Source: an uncultured Saprospiraceae bacterium | GTDB lineage: Bacteria; Bacteroidota; Bacteroidia; Chitinophagales; Saprospiraceae | Direction of reading: 5' to 3' | Assembly: GCA_937921525.1 (NCBI GenBank) | Contig: CAKZUM010000140.1 | Coordinates: 1 to 28,190, forward strand | DNA length: 28,190 nucleotides | Part shown: in pieces, positions 8,426 to 15,016 of the stretch | Layout: every line of letters starts with the position of its first letter | Numbering within the stretch: position 1 is the stretch's first letter | Notes under the pieces: generated by a model | Database searches by the model: none | Told to the model about the DNA's origin: nothing | The model's input: the letters and a program-made list of their open reading frames with translations, nothing else | Translations under genes and position numbers: made by a program

Positions 8426-9574
8426 CTAAGAAACACTAGAGTCCTCTAGCATCTTGTTATCTTTCTTCTTTAGACCTTTCTTCTCTTTCTTAGGGGACTG
8501 CCTAAAATGCTCTTTTAACTTTAGGAAAGGCATTTCCATATATTTAAAGGAAAGATGTGCCACCAGTATTGTTCCAGCTATTGCAATTAAATTGATTAGT
8601 ATAATCTGAACTGCATTAGGAAGTATTGTCCAATAATCAACTTTCATAAACAAAAATAAGACCCCATACACAACTATCATATGGTACATATAAATTCCAT
8701 AAGAAATATTTCCAAGATAATTAAGTGCCTTATTTTTTATTTGAAATATTGGATTCGGATTGTAACTGATATTAGCAACAAAAATTCCAAACAATAACAT
8801 ACTCACAAAGTGATAGGCAGGTTCTGGAAGTGTTTTGAACAGATCAGTCGTAAAATGGGCAATGACCAATAATGTTAATAAAATCTGCCCTACCCTATTA
8901 AATAATATAGCTTTATCTAGCTTTAAATAATTAGCAATCGCAACTAGCCCTCCAAAAGAAAAATAAAAGAATAAGCTGTAATAATCTTTAAAGTAAGTAA
9001 TTGGCGAGTAATAGAATATAAGGAAAAAGACGATTGTAAAGGTTGCCAAAAAAGAAAGAAATCGTTTCTTAGGCAAGAGAAAAGCTAATGGTGCTATGAA
9101 TAAATAAAACTGCTCCTCAATACCGATAGACCACAGAATATCTAATATCCCACCTGGCTCATAATTAACATGAAAAACATTTGGTAGGAAAAAAATGCAA
9201 AGCAGCAAACCTTCCCCAATATTATAATCTGCTTCGTAAGGAATATCCAGCATCGGAAATACCACATGATAGATAGTAAATCCAAGCAGCACTACTAAGT
9301 AGTAGACTGGATAAATTCTTAAAATTCTACGAATATAAAAATCTTTAATTCTTATAGTACCAGTCAAGTCTTTCTCAACAAATAAGGATTTGATGATTAA
9401 AAACCCACTCAAAGTAAAAAAGACTAGAACAGCCTCTGTTCCCCTATGAAAAATGGGTAAGCCCTTGTAAAATGGCAAGCCCATATTTTCACACAAAGTA
9501 GGAATATGGAATATAAGGACTAGAAAAGCTAAGAAAAATCTCAACGGATCTAGATTGAATAACTTCTTTGACAT
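8426..9574 (-). CDS. Acyltransferase 3 family membrane protein (OafA-like O-acyltransferase)
   Basis: This 382-aa multi-pass protein belongs to the AT3 family, which O-acetylates or otherwise acylates sugars of LPS, capsule or peptidoglycan. The N terminus shows the family R/K-x10-H motif (R12 to H23 in NLDPLRFFLAFLVLIFHIP). It is followed by FRGTE-like HRGTEAVLVFFTLSGFLI, RRILRIYPVYYLV and ILWSIGIEEQFYL, all standard AT3 landmarks. A lysine-rich tail (about 360-376) is cytoplasmic and variable. There is no SGNH domain. It is convergent with the polysaccharide operon and shares a terminator with it, so modification of that glycan is likely. A good promoter lies about 300 bp upstream (9878-9909). 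Confidence 0.9.
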   Translation of the reverse strand: MSKKLFNLDPLRFFLAFLVLIFHIPTLCENMGLPFYKGLPIFHRGTEAVLVFFTLSGFLIIKSLFVEKDLTGTIRIKDFYIRRILRIYPVYYLVVLLGFTIYHVVFPMLDIPYEADYNIGEGLLLCIFFLPNVFHVNYEPGGILDILWSIGIEEQFYLFIAPLAFLLPKKRFLSFLATFTIVFFLIFYYSPITYFKDYYSLFFYFSFGGLVAIANYLKLDKAILFNRVGQILLTLLVIAHFTTDLFKTLPEPAYHFVSMLLFGIFVANISYNPNPIFQIKNKALNYLGNISYGIYMYHMIVVYGVLFLFMKVDYWTILPNAVQIILINLIAIAGTILVAHLSFKYMEMPFLKLKEHFRQSPKKEKKGLKKKDNKMLEDSSVS

Positions 9575-9877
9575 TACGTGTAGTTATTAGCTTGACGTTT
9601 TTTTCAATAAACCATTGCACATTCATAATTACTCTTGGTAATAACATGCCAAAACCGTCTCAAGAGAAAATCAGAAAACGGAAATGGTGCAATAAAAGTC
9701 TTAAAAGAAAGAATTCGTCAAAATGAATTGCATTACTTGATCCCTTTGGTAATATTAATTTTCAAGAAAATTTTAATAATATACCATATCCTCTGCACGA
9801 GTAGGATTAGTAAGAAAGAAATTGTGAAGTGGTATTAACGAGATAGGATTAAAAAAATACGTGGGTTTATACGGTTA
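9575..9877. other. Acyltransferase leader region, no convincing gene
   Basis: About 300 bp between the acyltransferase start and its predicted promoter. A 67-codon + strand frame (9635-9838) has no recognisable motif and low-quality composition. Minus-strand frames are short and interrupted. It may hold a decayed gene, but I cannot name one. Confidence 0.4.
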
Positions 9878-9909
9878 CAAATATAAGCTTTTCAGCAATT
9901 CAGCACAAA
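9878..9909 (-). promoter_or_regulatory. Bacteroidota-type promoter facing the acyltransferase
   Basis: On the minus strand TTTG (9909-9906) is followed after 20 nt by TATATTTG (9885-9878). This matches the -33 TTTG / -7 TAnnTTTG promoter known from Bacteroidota sigma-70 at a normal spacing. Transcription would start near 9871 and leave a leader of about 300 nt before the acyltransferase ATG at 9574. Confidence 0.6.
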
Positions 9910-10074
9910 GATTAAATTTCAACATGTTTTTTTTATAAATATATTGAATGTCACAGTTCTCTCTATTTTGTGAATAGGTATAATGTTTGATCTCGGCATA
10001 AAAATTGATTTTATATATTTTATTATTATTCTTAGACTCATTCATTGCTTCCCCCTATAAAATCTCCATAAACA

Positions 10075-10824
10075 TTGAGATATCTATTACTTATTCTAGC
10101 ATTACTGCCATGCCACATGGTTTTAGCCCAATACCTAGATTATGACCAGGTAGTGATTCCGGAAGGACAACCTCCACGAGTCTTTGAAGATTGTTTGGTG
10201 CAGTTAGCTTGGTTAAATAGCTCTGCAAATACTGTTTTTAAGCATCAACGAACGATCGCTGAAAAAGAATTTGAAAAAACTAAAAAGGAATGGTTGGAGG
10301 ATATTGTCTTTACCTTTAATTTAAATGAAAGTCATCTTAATCGTCCAAGTGCGCAAGATAGTGTGTTAGTCAATAACACTTTTTTTCCTCGATATAATAT
10401 CGGAGCTACCTTTAATTTGGGAAAACTCATAAATAGGAAACATGACTTAGCCATATCCCAAGAAGAAATGAAAATTGCGGAGCTGGAAGAAAATCAACAA
10501 AAATTAGAAGTTCGTGCGCTTACTTTACAACGGTATGAGCAGCATTTATTAGCACTAGAACTAGAAAAAATAAAAATACAAGCTGAAACGGATGCAGAAG
10601 AAATTTATCTAATCGCCTCTGAACGCTTTAAATCTGATAGAATCAGTTTCCAAGAATACAACAACGCTTCTGATCAATATTTCATGTCTAAATCAGCACG
10701 ACTACAAGCCAATTCTGACGTTCAACAATCTATATATGCCCTGGAAGAATTAATTGGTGTTCCATGGGAAAAAGTGCTACCTAAAAGAGATCAGATGGAG
10801 CGACGGAATAAGACGAGGAATTAA
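10075..10824 (+). CDS. Half-length TolC-like outer-membrane protein
   Basis: This 249-aa protein has a signal peptide (RYLLLILALLPCHMVLAQ) and one TolC-type repeat. A helical segment (about 40-75) is followed by two candidate beta strands (DIVFTFNLNESHL and PRYNIGATFNLGKL, about 80-122), then long coiled-coil helices (about 125-235, with LEENQQKLEVRALTLQRYEQ and FKSDRISFQEYNNASDQYF). TolC proteins normally have two such repeats and over 400 residues. This one has one, so it may assemble from more subunits or serve a different export role, perhaps for the nearby glycan. The only start in frame is TTG 10075, because a stop lies 6 nt upstream. The local sequence acattgag looks like acatgag with one extra t, so a start-codon mutation or sequencing error is possible. 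Confidence 0.7.
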   Translation: MRYLLLILALLPCHMVLAQYLDYDQVVIPEGQPPRVFEDCLVQLAWLNSSANTVFKHQRTIAEKEFEKTKKEWLEDIVFTFNLNESHLNRPSAQDSVLVNNTFFPRYNIGATFNLGKLINRKHDLAISQEEMKIAELEENQQKLEVRALTLQRYEQHLLALELEKIKIQAETDAEEIYLIASERFKSDRISFQEYNNASDQYFMSKSARLQANSDVQQSIYALEELIGVPWEKVLPKRDQMERRNKTRN

Positions 10825-11050
10825 AGAGACCGCTGCGCTGTCAGATCGCTTCGCTGTGAGAATAGAGACCGCTTCGCTGTGAGACTTATGATGTTGACTA
10901 CTGAATGTTGACCATGTATCACTTTAAATAGTACGTATCTTGGATGTGGTAGTGTCAACGTCATAAGTCTGACAGCCGTAGGCGTTCTGACAGCGCAGCG
11001 GTCTCTATTCTCTCAGCGAAGCGGTCTCTGCTCTCTCAGCGAAGCGGTCT
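10825..11050. repeat. Large intergenic cruciform-like repeat, family B (copy 2)
   Basis: This 226-bp inverted repeat lies between convergent genes. The left arm has tandem units of the type agaccgct(g/t)cgctgt(c/g)ag, then acttatgatgttgac. The right arm returns as gtcaacgtcataagt, then ctgacagcgcagcggtctct and several ctcagcgaagcggtct units. The innermost 15-nt arms differ by one base. It shares modules with 2447-2570 and ctctgctctct words with 20-120. Besides possible termination for both flanking genes, the repeat number differs between the arms, suggesting unit gain and loss. Confidence 0.8.
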
Positions 11051-11051
11051 T

Positions 11052-12578
11052 TTATAGATCAAACTTAATTCCCTGAGCTAAAGGCAATTCTGTTCCATAA
11101 TTCACCGTACAAGTTTGTCTACGCATATACGCTTTCCAAGCGTCTGAGCCACTTTCTCTACCGCCACCTGTTTCTTTTTCGCCGCCAAACGCACCGCCTA
11201 TTTCTGCACCAGATGTCCCGATATTTACATTAGCAATACCACAATCCGAACCATTCGCTGTTAAGAATTGCTCGGCTTGGCGCATATTTAAGGTAAAGAT
11301 AGAAGAAGAAAGACCTTGAGGAACACTATTTTGAATCGCAATAGCCTCTTCTAAAGTGCTGTACTTCAATAAATATAAAATGGGTGCAAAAGTTTCCTGT
11401 TTTACAATCTCCATATCTGTTGTCGCTTCAATGATTGTTGGCGCTACAAAACAGCCACTCTCATAATCTGCACCTTCTAACACTTTTCCACCGATGACGA
11501 CCTTCCCCTTTTGTGCTTTTGCCATTTTGATCGCCTCTACATACCCGTTCACAGCATCTGTATCAATTAATGGCCCAACATGATTTTTTTCATCTAACGG
11601 ATTTCCAATACGCAACTGCTTATAGGCTTTTTTCAATTTCGCTTTTAAAGAATCATACTGCGATTCATGGATAATGAGTCTTCTAGTAGTAGTGCAACGT
11701 TGCCCACCAGTACCAACCGCTCCAAAAACAATGGCAGGAATCGCATGATTTAAGTCTGCATTCTCTGTAACAATAATGGCATTGTTACCGCCTAGTTCTA
11801 AAATGGTTTTTCCTAATCTACCTGCGACAGTCATAGCAACAGACTTACCCATTCTAGTTGATCCTGTAGCGGAGATTAATGGCACTCGCTTGTCTGAAGC
11901 CATCATTTCTCCAATTTCTCTATCTCCTAAAAGCAAGCAAGAAATTCCTTCTGGTAATTTATTTTCTTTTAAAACCTCCTTGAAAATATGCTGACAAGCA
12001 ATCGCTGTAAAAGGAGTTTTTTCAGAAGGTTTCCAAACGCATACGTTTCCACATATCCAAGCAATAGTCGCATTCCACGCCCAAACGGCTACAGGAAAAT
12101 TGAAAGCAGAGATAATACCTACCACCCCTAATGGATGCCACTGCTCAAACATTCTATGATCGGGTCGCTCAGAGTGCATCTGCAATCCATATAGCTGTCT
12201 TGATTGTCCTACGGCAAAATCACAGATGTCTATCATCTCTTGCACCTCGCCATAGCCTTCTTGTAGGCTTTTGCCCATCTCATAACTCACCAACTTACCC
12301 AAGTCCGTTTTATTAGCTCTCAATTTGTCTCCAAATTGCCGAACTATTTCTCCACGCTGCGGGGCAGGTAGTTGTCGCCATTCAATCGCTGCTTTGGAAG
12401 CTACTTTGATTACTTTCTCATAATCTGTTTTATTGGCTAAATTTACTGCCCCAATCAACTTGCCATCTACAGGTGAGGTGATTTTGACTTCAGCACCTTT
12501 GCCTTTCCAATCTTTTAAACCTGTACTAATGCCTTGTACATTTTTAGTAATTCCTAAACGTTTCTTATTAATTCTCAT
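11052..12578 (-). CDS. Antiquitin-type (ALDH7) aldehyde dehydrogenase, probable alpha-aminoadipic semialdehyde / piperideine-6-carboxylate dehydrogenase
   Basis: This 508-aa NAD(P)-dependent aldehyde dehydrogenase has catalytic Cys295 in GGQRCTTTRRL and the general base Glu261 in LELGGNNA. The C-terminal signature MRRQTCTVNYGTELPLAQGI is the strong ALDH7 (antiquitin, AmaB/Pcd) mark. Enzymes of this family oxidise alpha-aminoadipic semialdehyde, in equilibrium with piperideine-6-carboxylate, in lysine catabolism. GFGGEKETGGGRESGSDAWK fits the same group. No other lysine pathway gene is in the window, so the gene appears to stand alone. ATG 12578 gives full family length. A TTTG-N22-TACCTTTG promoter lies just upstream on the minus strand. 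The stop is adjacent to the family B cruciform. Confidence 0.92.
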   Translation of the reverse strand: MRINKKRLGITKNVQGISTGLKDWKGKGAEVKITSPVDGKLIGAVNLANKTDYEKVIKVASKAAIEWRQLPAPQRGEIVRQFGDKLRANKTDLGKLVSYEMGKSLQEGYGEVQEMIDICDFAVGQSRQLYGLQMHSERPDHRMFEQWHPLGVVGIISAFNFPVAVWAWNATIAWICGNVCVWKPSEKTPFTAIACQHIFKEVLKENKLPEGISCLLLGDREIGEMMASDKRVPLISATGSTRMGKSVAMTVAGRLGKTILELGGNNAIIVTENADLNHAIPAIVFGAVGTGGQRCTTTRRLIIHESQYDSLKAKLKKAYKQLRIGNPLDEKNHVGPLIDTDAVNGYVEAIKMAKAQKGKVVIGGKVLEGADYESGCFVAPTIIEATTDMEIVKQETFAPILYLLKYSTLEEAIAIQNSVPQGLSSSIFTLNMRQAEQFLTANGSDCGIANVNIGTSGAEIGGAFGGEKETGGGRESGSDAWKAYMRRQTCTVNYGTELPLAQGIKFDL

Positions 12579-12649
12579 ATTATTATTTTTATATTCACGA
12601 ATCAGTATTTATTTAATAGACTCTTACGAGTAGTACGAAAAATTTACCG

Positions 12650-12683
12650 CAAAGGTAATGTCCGTTTTAATCAAATTAACAAA
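12650..12683 (-). promoter_or_regulatory. Bacteroidota-type promoter for the ALDH gene
   Basis: On the minus strand TTTG (12683-12680) and TACCTTTG (12657-12650) are 22 nt apart, matching the -33/-7 pattern. The expected start of transcription near 12642 leaves a leader of about 65 nt. The box sits immediately beside the start of the divergent serine hydrolase gene. Confidence 0.55.
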
Positions 12684-12687
12684 TAAT

Positions 12688-14034
12688 ATGAAAAAGAATT
12701 ATCTACAAGCATTTTCACTGTTCTCCTTTTTATTTTTATTACTTAGTTGTAGTACTGCTCAAAAGGTGATCGAGCAACCTCTTCCCGTTAAGAATATTAC
12801 AAAGATTAGTGCAGCAATGGATGCCCCGGGTATCTCTACTAAGCGATTGGCATTATTGGATGAGCATATCGACAAGTACATTAAAGATGGCTTAATGCCT
12901 GGAGGAACTTTTTTGATAGCTAGAAAAGGAAAAACGGTATATCATAAAAGCTTCGGCCACCAAGACGATGCTAAAGCTAAAGCCTATCAAAATGATGATA
13001 TTTATCGTTTAGCTTCGATGACTAAGGCCGTTACGACTATCTCTATCATGCAATTATATGAGCAAGGTAAGCTTGGCTTGGATGATCCAATACATAATTA
13101 TATACCTGCTTTTAAAGAGTCCAAAGTCTTAGACACGTTTAATCCAGCAGATTCCAGCTATACTACTGTTCCTGCCAAACGACCTATTACTATTAGGCAT
13201 TTGTTGACGCATACTTCTGGTATTACCTATGGTTTATTTAATCCAGGGAAAATACAAATGATCTATGAAAAATTGGGCGCAAATGGCTTTGGCTTATTTC
13301 ATGATGAAATGACTACTGAACAGATGGCGAATAAACTAGGTACCTTACCTCTAATTTTTCAACCAGGAGAAAAATATTTATACGGTCTAAACATGGAATT
13401 ATTAGGTCGAATTGTTGAGGTCGTATCTGGGAAGCCATTAAATAAATATTTCCGAGATCATATTTTCGATCCTTTAGAAATGAATGATACTTATTTCAAT
13501 TTGCCACAAGATCGCCATAGTCGATTGGTTCCATTTTATATTTATGACCAATCTGGAAAACTAGTCAATGCTACCACTGAAATGATGGGCGGAATGAATG
13601 TTGACTATCCAAAGAAAAAAGATAACAACCATTATGCAGGTGGTGGCGGTTTGTCTGGTACGGCAACTGATTATGCGAAGATGATACAAGCATTATGTGA
13701 TGGTGGCACTTACAAAGGTCAACGAATATTAGGGCGTAAGGCCATTGAGGTAATGACCTCCGATCAATTACCTTTGGTGAATCTAAAAGGTACTGGCTAT
13801 AGTCCTTTGCCTGGAATTACCTATGGCTTGGGCTTTGCTTTAAAAACAGAGGCTGGAAGCGCATGGTCCGCAAAATCTCCCGGTACTTATGAATGGGGCG
13901 GTGCTTTTAATACCAAGTTTTTTATTGATCCTTCTGAGGAATTAATATTTGTGGGCATGGGCCAGGTATTTGGCTATCGCCGTCCTGATTTTTGGGAACG
14001 ATTGTATACGATTATTTATGGGAGTTTGGAGTAG
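12688..14034 (+). CDS. Lipoprotein serine hydrolase of the beta-lactamase/esterase (class C) family
   Basis: This 448-aa exported protein has a type II signal peptide: MKKNYLQAF, a hydrophobic core, and lipobox LLSC with Cys21. An in-frame ATG 30 nt upstream (12658) would bury this signal, so 12688 is chosen. The penicillin-binding-protein-like fold is marked by SxxK at S110-M-T-K113 (RLASMTKAVTTI), LLTHTSGITYG and PGEKYLYGLNMELLGRIVE, the last holding the conserved Tyr of the second motif. A GGGGLSGTATDYAKM segment precedes the C-terminal part. Members of this family are esterases, peptidases or D-aminopeptidases, rarely true beta-lactamases, and the substrate is unknown. It is divergent from the ALDH gene and convergent with moaE, and is probably a single-gene unit. 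Confidence 0.88.
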   Translation: MKKNYLQAFSLFSFLFLLLSCSTAQKVIEQPLPVKNITKISAAMDAPGISTKRLALLDEHIDKYIKDGLMPGGTFLIARKGKTVYHKSFGHQDDAKAKAYQNDDIYRLASMTKAVTTISIMQLYEQGKLGLDDPIHNYIPAFKESKVLDTFNPADSSYTTVPAKRPITIRHLLTHTSGITYGLFNPGKIQMIYEKLGANGFGLFHDEMTTEQMANKLGTLPLIFQPGEKYLYGLNMELLGRIVEVVSGKPLNKYFRDHIFDPLEMNDTYFNLPQDRHSRLVPFYIYDQSGKLVNATTEMMGGMNVDYPKKKDNNHYAGGGGLSGTATDYAKMIQALCDGGTYKGQRILGRKAIEVMTSDQLPLVNLKGTGYSPLPGITYGLGFALKTEAGSAWSAKSPGTYEWGGAFNTKFFIDPSEELIFVGMGQVFGYRRPDFWERLYTIIYGSLE

Positions 14035-14045
14035 TCGCCTTTGGC

Positions 14046-14147
14046 AAATCATATATCAGAAATCTTAAATCATACATCATAAATCCATCACACTTTGAGC
14101 TAGATGGATTTATGATGTATGATGTATGAAATATGATTTTTGATTTT
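14046..14147. terminator. Long word-built hairpin between convergent genes, likely bidirectional terminator
   Basis: Left arm 14046-14089 ends in catacatcataaatccatc. Right arm 14103-14147 begins gatggatttatgatgtatga and continues with related tgtatgaaatatgatttt words. The inner 19 bp pair perfectly around a 13-nt loop, and outer words pair with a few mismatches. The + strand ends in a T-rich tract (gattttttcc). It lies between the serine hydrolase stop and the moaE stop. Confidence 0.75.
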
Positions 14148-14167
14148 TTCCTGCCCTCTCACCCAAC

Positions 14168-14587
14168 CTACGGATGCGCAGCCACCCATACCTCCCCATC
14201 TTCAAAAAATTCTTTCTTCCAGATAGGTACGGTTTCTTTCAGCGTATCTATAGCAAATTCGCAAGCCTCAAAAGCTGCTTTTCGGTGGGGCGTAGCTACT
14301 GCTATCACTACCGCTATTTCCTCAATAGCTAAAGAGCCTACTCTATGGTGAATCGCAATTTTCTGTACTGGCCACTTTTTTCCTGTTCTTTCCGCAATTT
14401 TTTTCATTTCAGAAATAGCCATTGGCTGATAAGATTCAAAATCTAGTCGCAGCACCTTCTTTCCTTTGGTCTGATTCCTTACGGTTCCTATGAATACCGC
14501 TATTCCTCCGGCCCCTCCATTTGTGACAAAATCTATACATGCTTGGGGGGACAGCGGCTTATCTTTTATTTGAATATCAATCTCCAT
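14168..14587 (-). CDS. moaE: Molybdopterin synthase catalytic (large) subunit MoaE
   Basis: This 139-aa protein converts precursor Z (cPMP) to molybdopterin with sulfur carried by thiocarboxylated MoaD. It has the MoaE pattern throughout: GGAGGIAVFIGTVRN near residue 24, LDFESYQPMA near 50, IHHRVGSL near 80, TPHRKAAFEACEFAIDTLK near 95, and the catalytic lysine region ETVPIWKKEFFEDG near 120. The length is normal. A frame opening at TTG 14602 is longer by five codons. ATG 14587 is preferred because the predicted promoter would start transcription about 8 nt before the TTG. No moaD or other molybdenum cofactor gene is in the window. Confidence 0.93.
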   Translation of the reverse strand: MEIDIQIKDKPLSPQACIDFVTNGGAGGIAVFIGTVRNQTKGKKVLRLDFESYQPMAISEMKKIAERTGKKWPVQKIAIHHRVGSLAIEEIAVVIAVATPHRKAAFEACEFAIDTLKETVPIWKKEFFEDGEVWVAAHP

Positions 14588-14616
14588 ATTATTTGTAATC
14601 AACGTTTTTCCTAGAA

Positions 14617-14624
14617 CAAAGATA
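14617..14624 (-). promoter_or_regulatory. TAnnTTTG box for moaE
   Basis: TATCTTTG on the minus strand matches the Bacteroidota -7 element. No clear TTTG is found at -33. Transcription from about 14610 would give a short leader to ATG 14587. Confidence 0.4.
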
Positions 14625-14895
14625 GTAGAAGAATATTTAGTAACGATAAAATAATGGATTTTAGCCCCTACTCCATACCCTAGTCACAAAATTCGTCAAT
14701 AAGTGAGTCTTTTATTATCGGAATATTACTGTGGCAATATCCGCAGATAATAGTTAAAAACTAATCCTAGTCACAAACTTATTTAAAAATGAAATAACAG
14801 GCTGTTTTAGTGAAAATTAGGCATTTTTTTTCAAAAAAAATTCAAAAAAGTAGAAAGTGACAAGCTATATAATAGGATTAACTACTGATGTGTTT
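14625..14895. other. Gap with an imperfect hairpin and a short direct repeat
   Basis: Two copies of ccctagtcacaaa/tcctagtcacaaa lie about 87 bp apart. Between them tattatcggaatatt and caatatccgcagataata form an imperfect stem. No gene is visible. This could be a regulatory region for the large protease gene downstream. Confidence 0.4.
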
Positions 14896-15003
14896 TATCT
14901 TTGATGTATAGTTCACACTTACCTCCTTTCAACTCCTAAGTATTCCCCTTTAATTTATCTCACCCCACGCTTAGGTATTCCCTCTTAGTTTTCACACCTC
15001 CAT
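14896..15003 (+). promoter_or_regulatory. TAnnTTTG promoter box and repeated pyrimidine-rich leader of the large protease gene
   Basis: TATCTTTG (14896-14903) matches the -7 box. The following leader, about 105 nt to ATG 15017, is poor in G. It contains two related blocks, ctaagtattccccttt followed by caccc, and cttaggtattccctcttag followed by cacacctcc. Its first part (14917-14941, acttacctcctttcaactcc) resembles the leader at 21315-21341 of the 1036-aa protease gene. Confidence 0.45.
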
Positions 15004-15016
15004 TAATTCGCTAACA

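Noticed and set aside
9635..9838. 67-codon + strand frame between the acyltransferase and the TolC-like gene
   Set aside because: No motif, no plausible start context, and composition of random AT-rich DNA. It lies in what looks like the acyltransferase leader.
11776..12633. Three + strand frames (72, 61 and 66 codons) opposite the ALDH gene
   Set aside because: They are antisense shadows of a clear ALDH7 coding sequence.
12688..14034. Reading the serine hydrolase as an antibiotic-resistance beta-lactamase
   Set aside because: The family includes many esterases and peptidases, and the sequence lacks evidence for beta-lactam specificity.
14133..14351. 72-codon + strand frame overlapping moaE
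   Set aside because: Antisense shadow of moaE, which has all family motifs.
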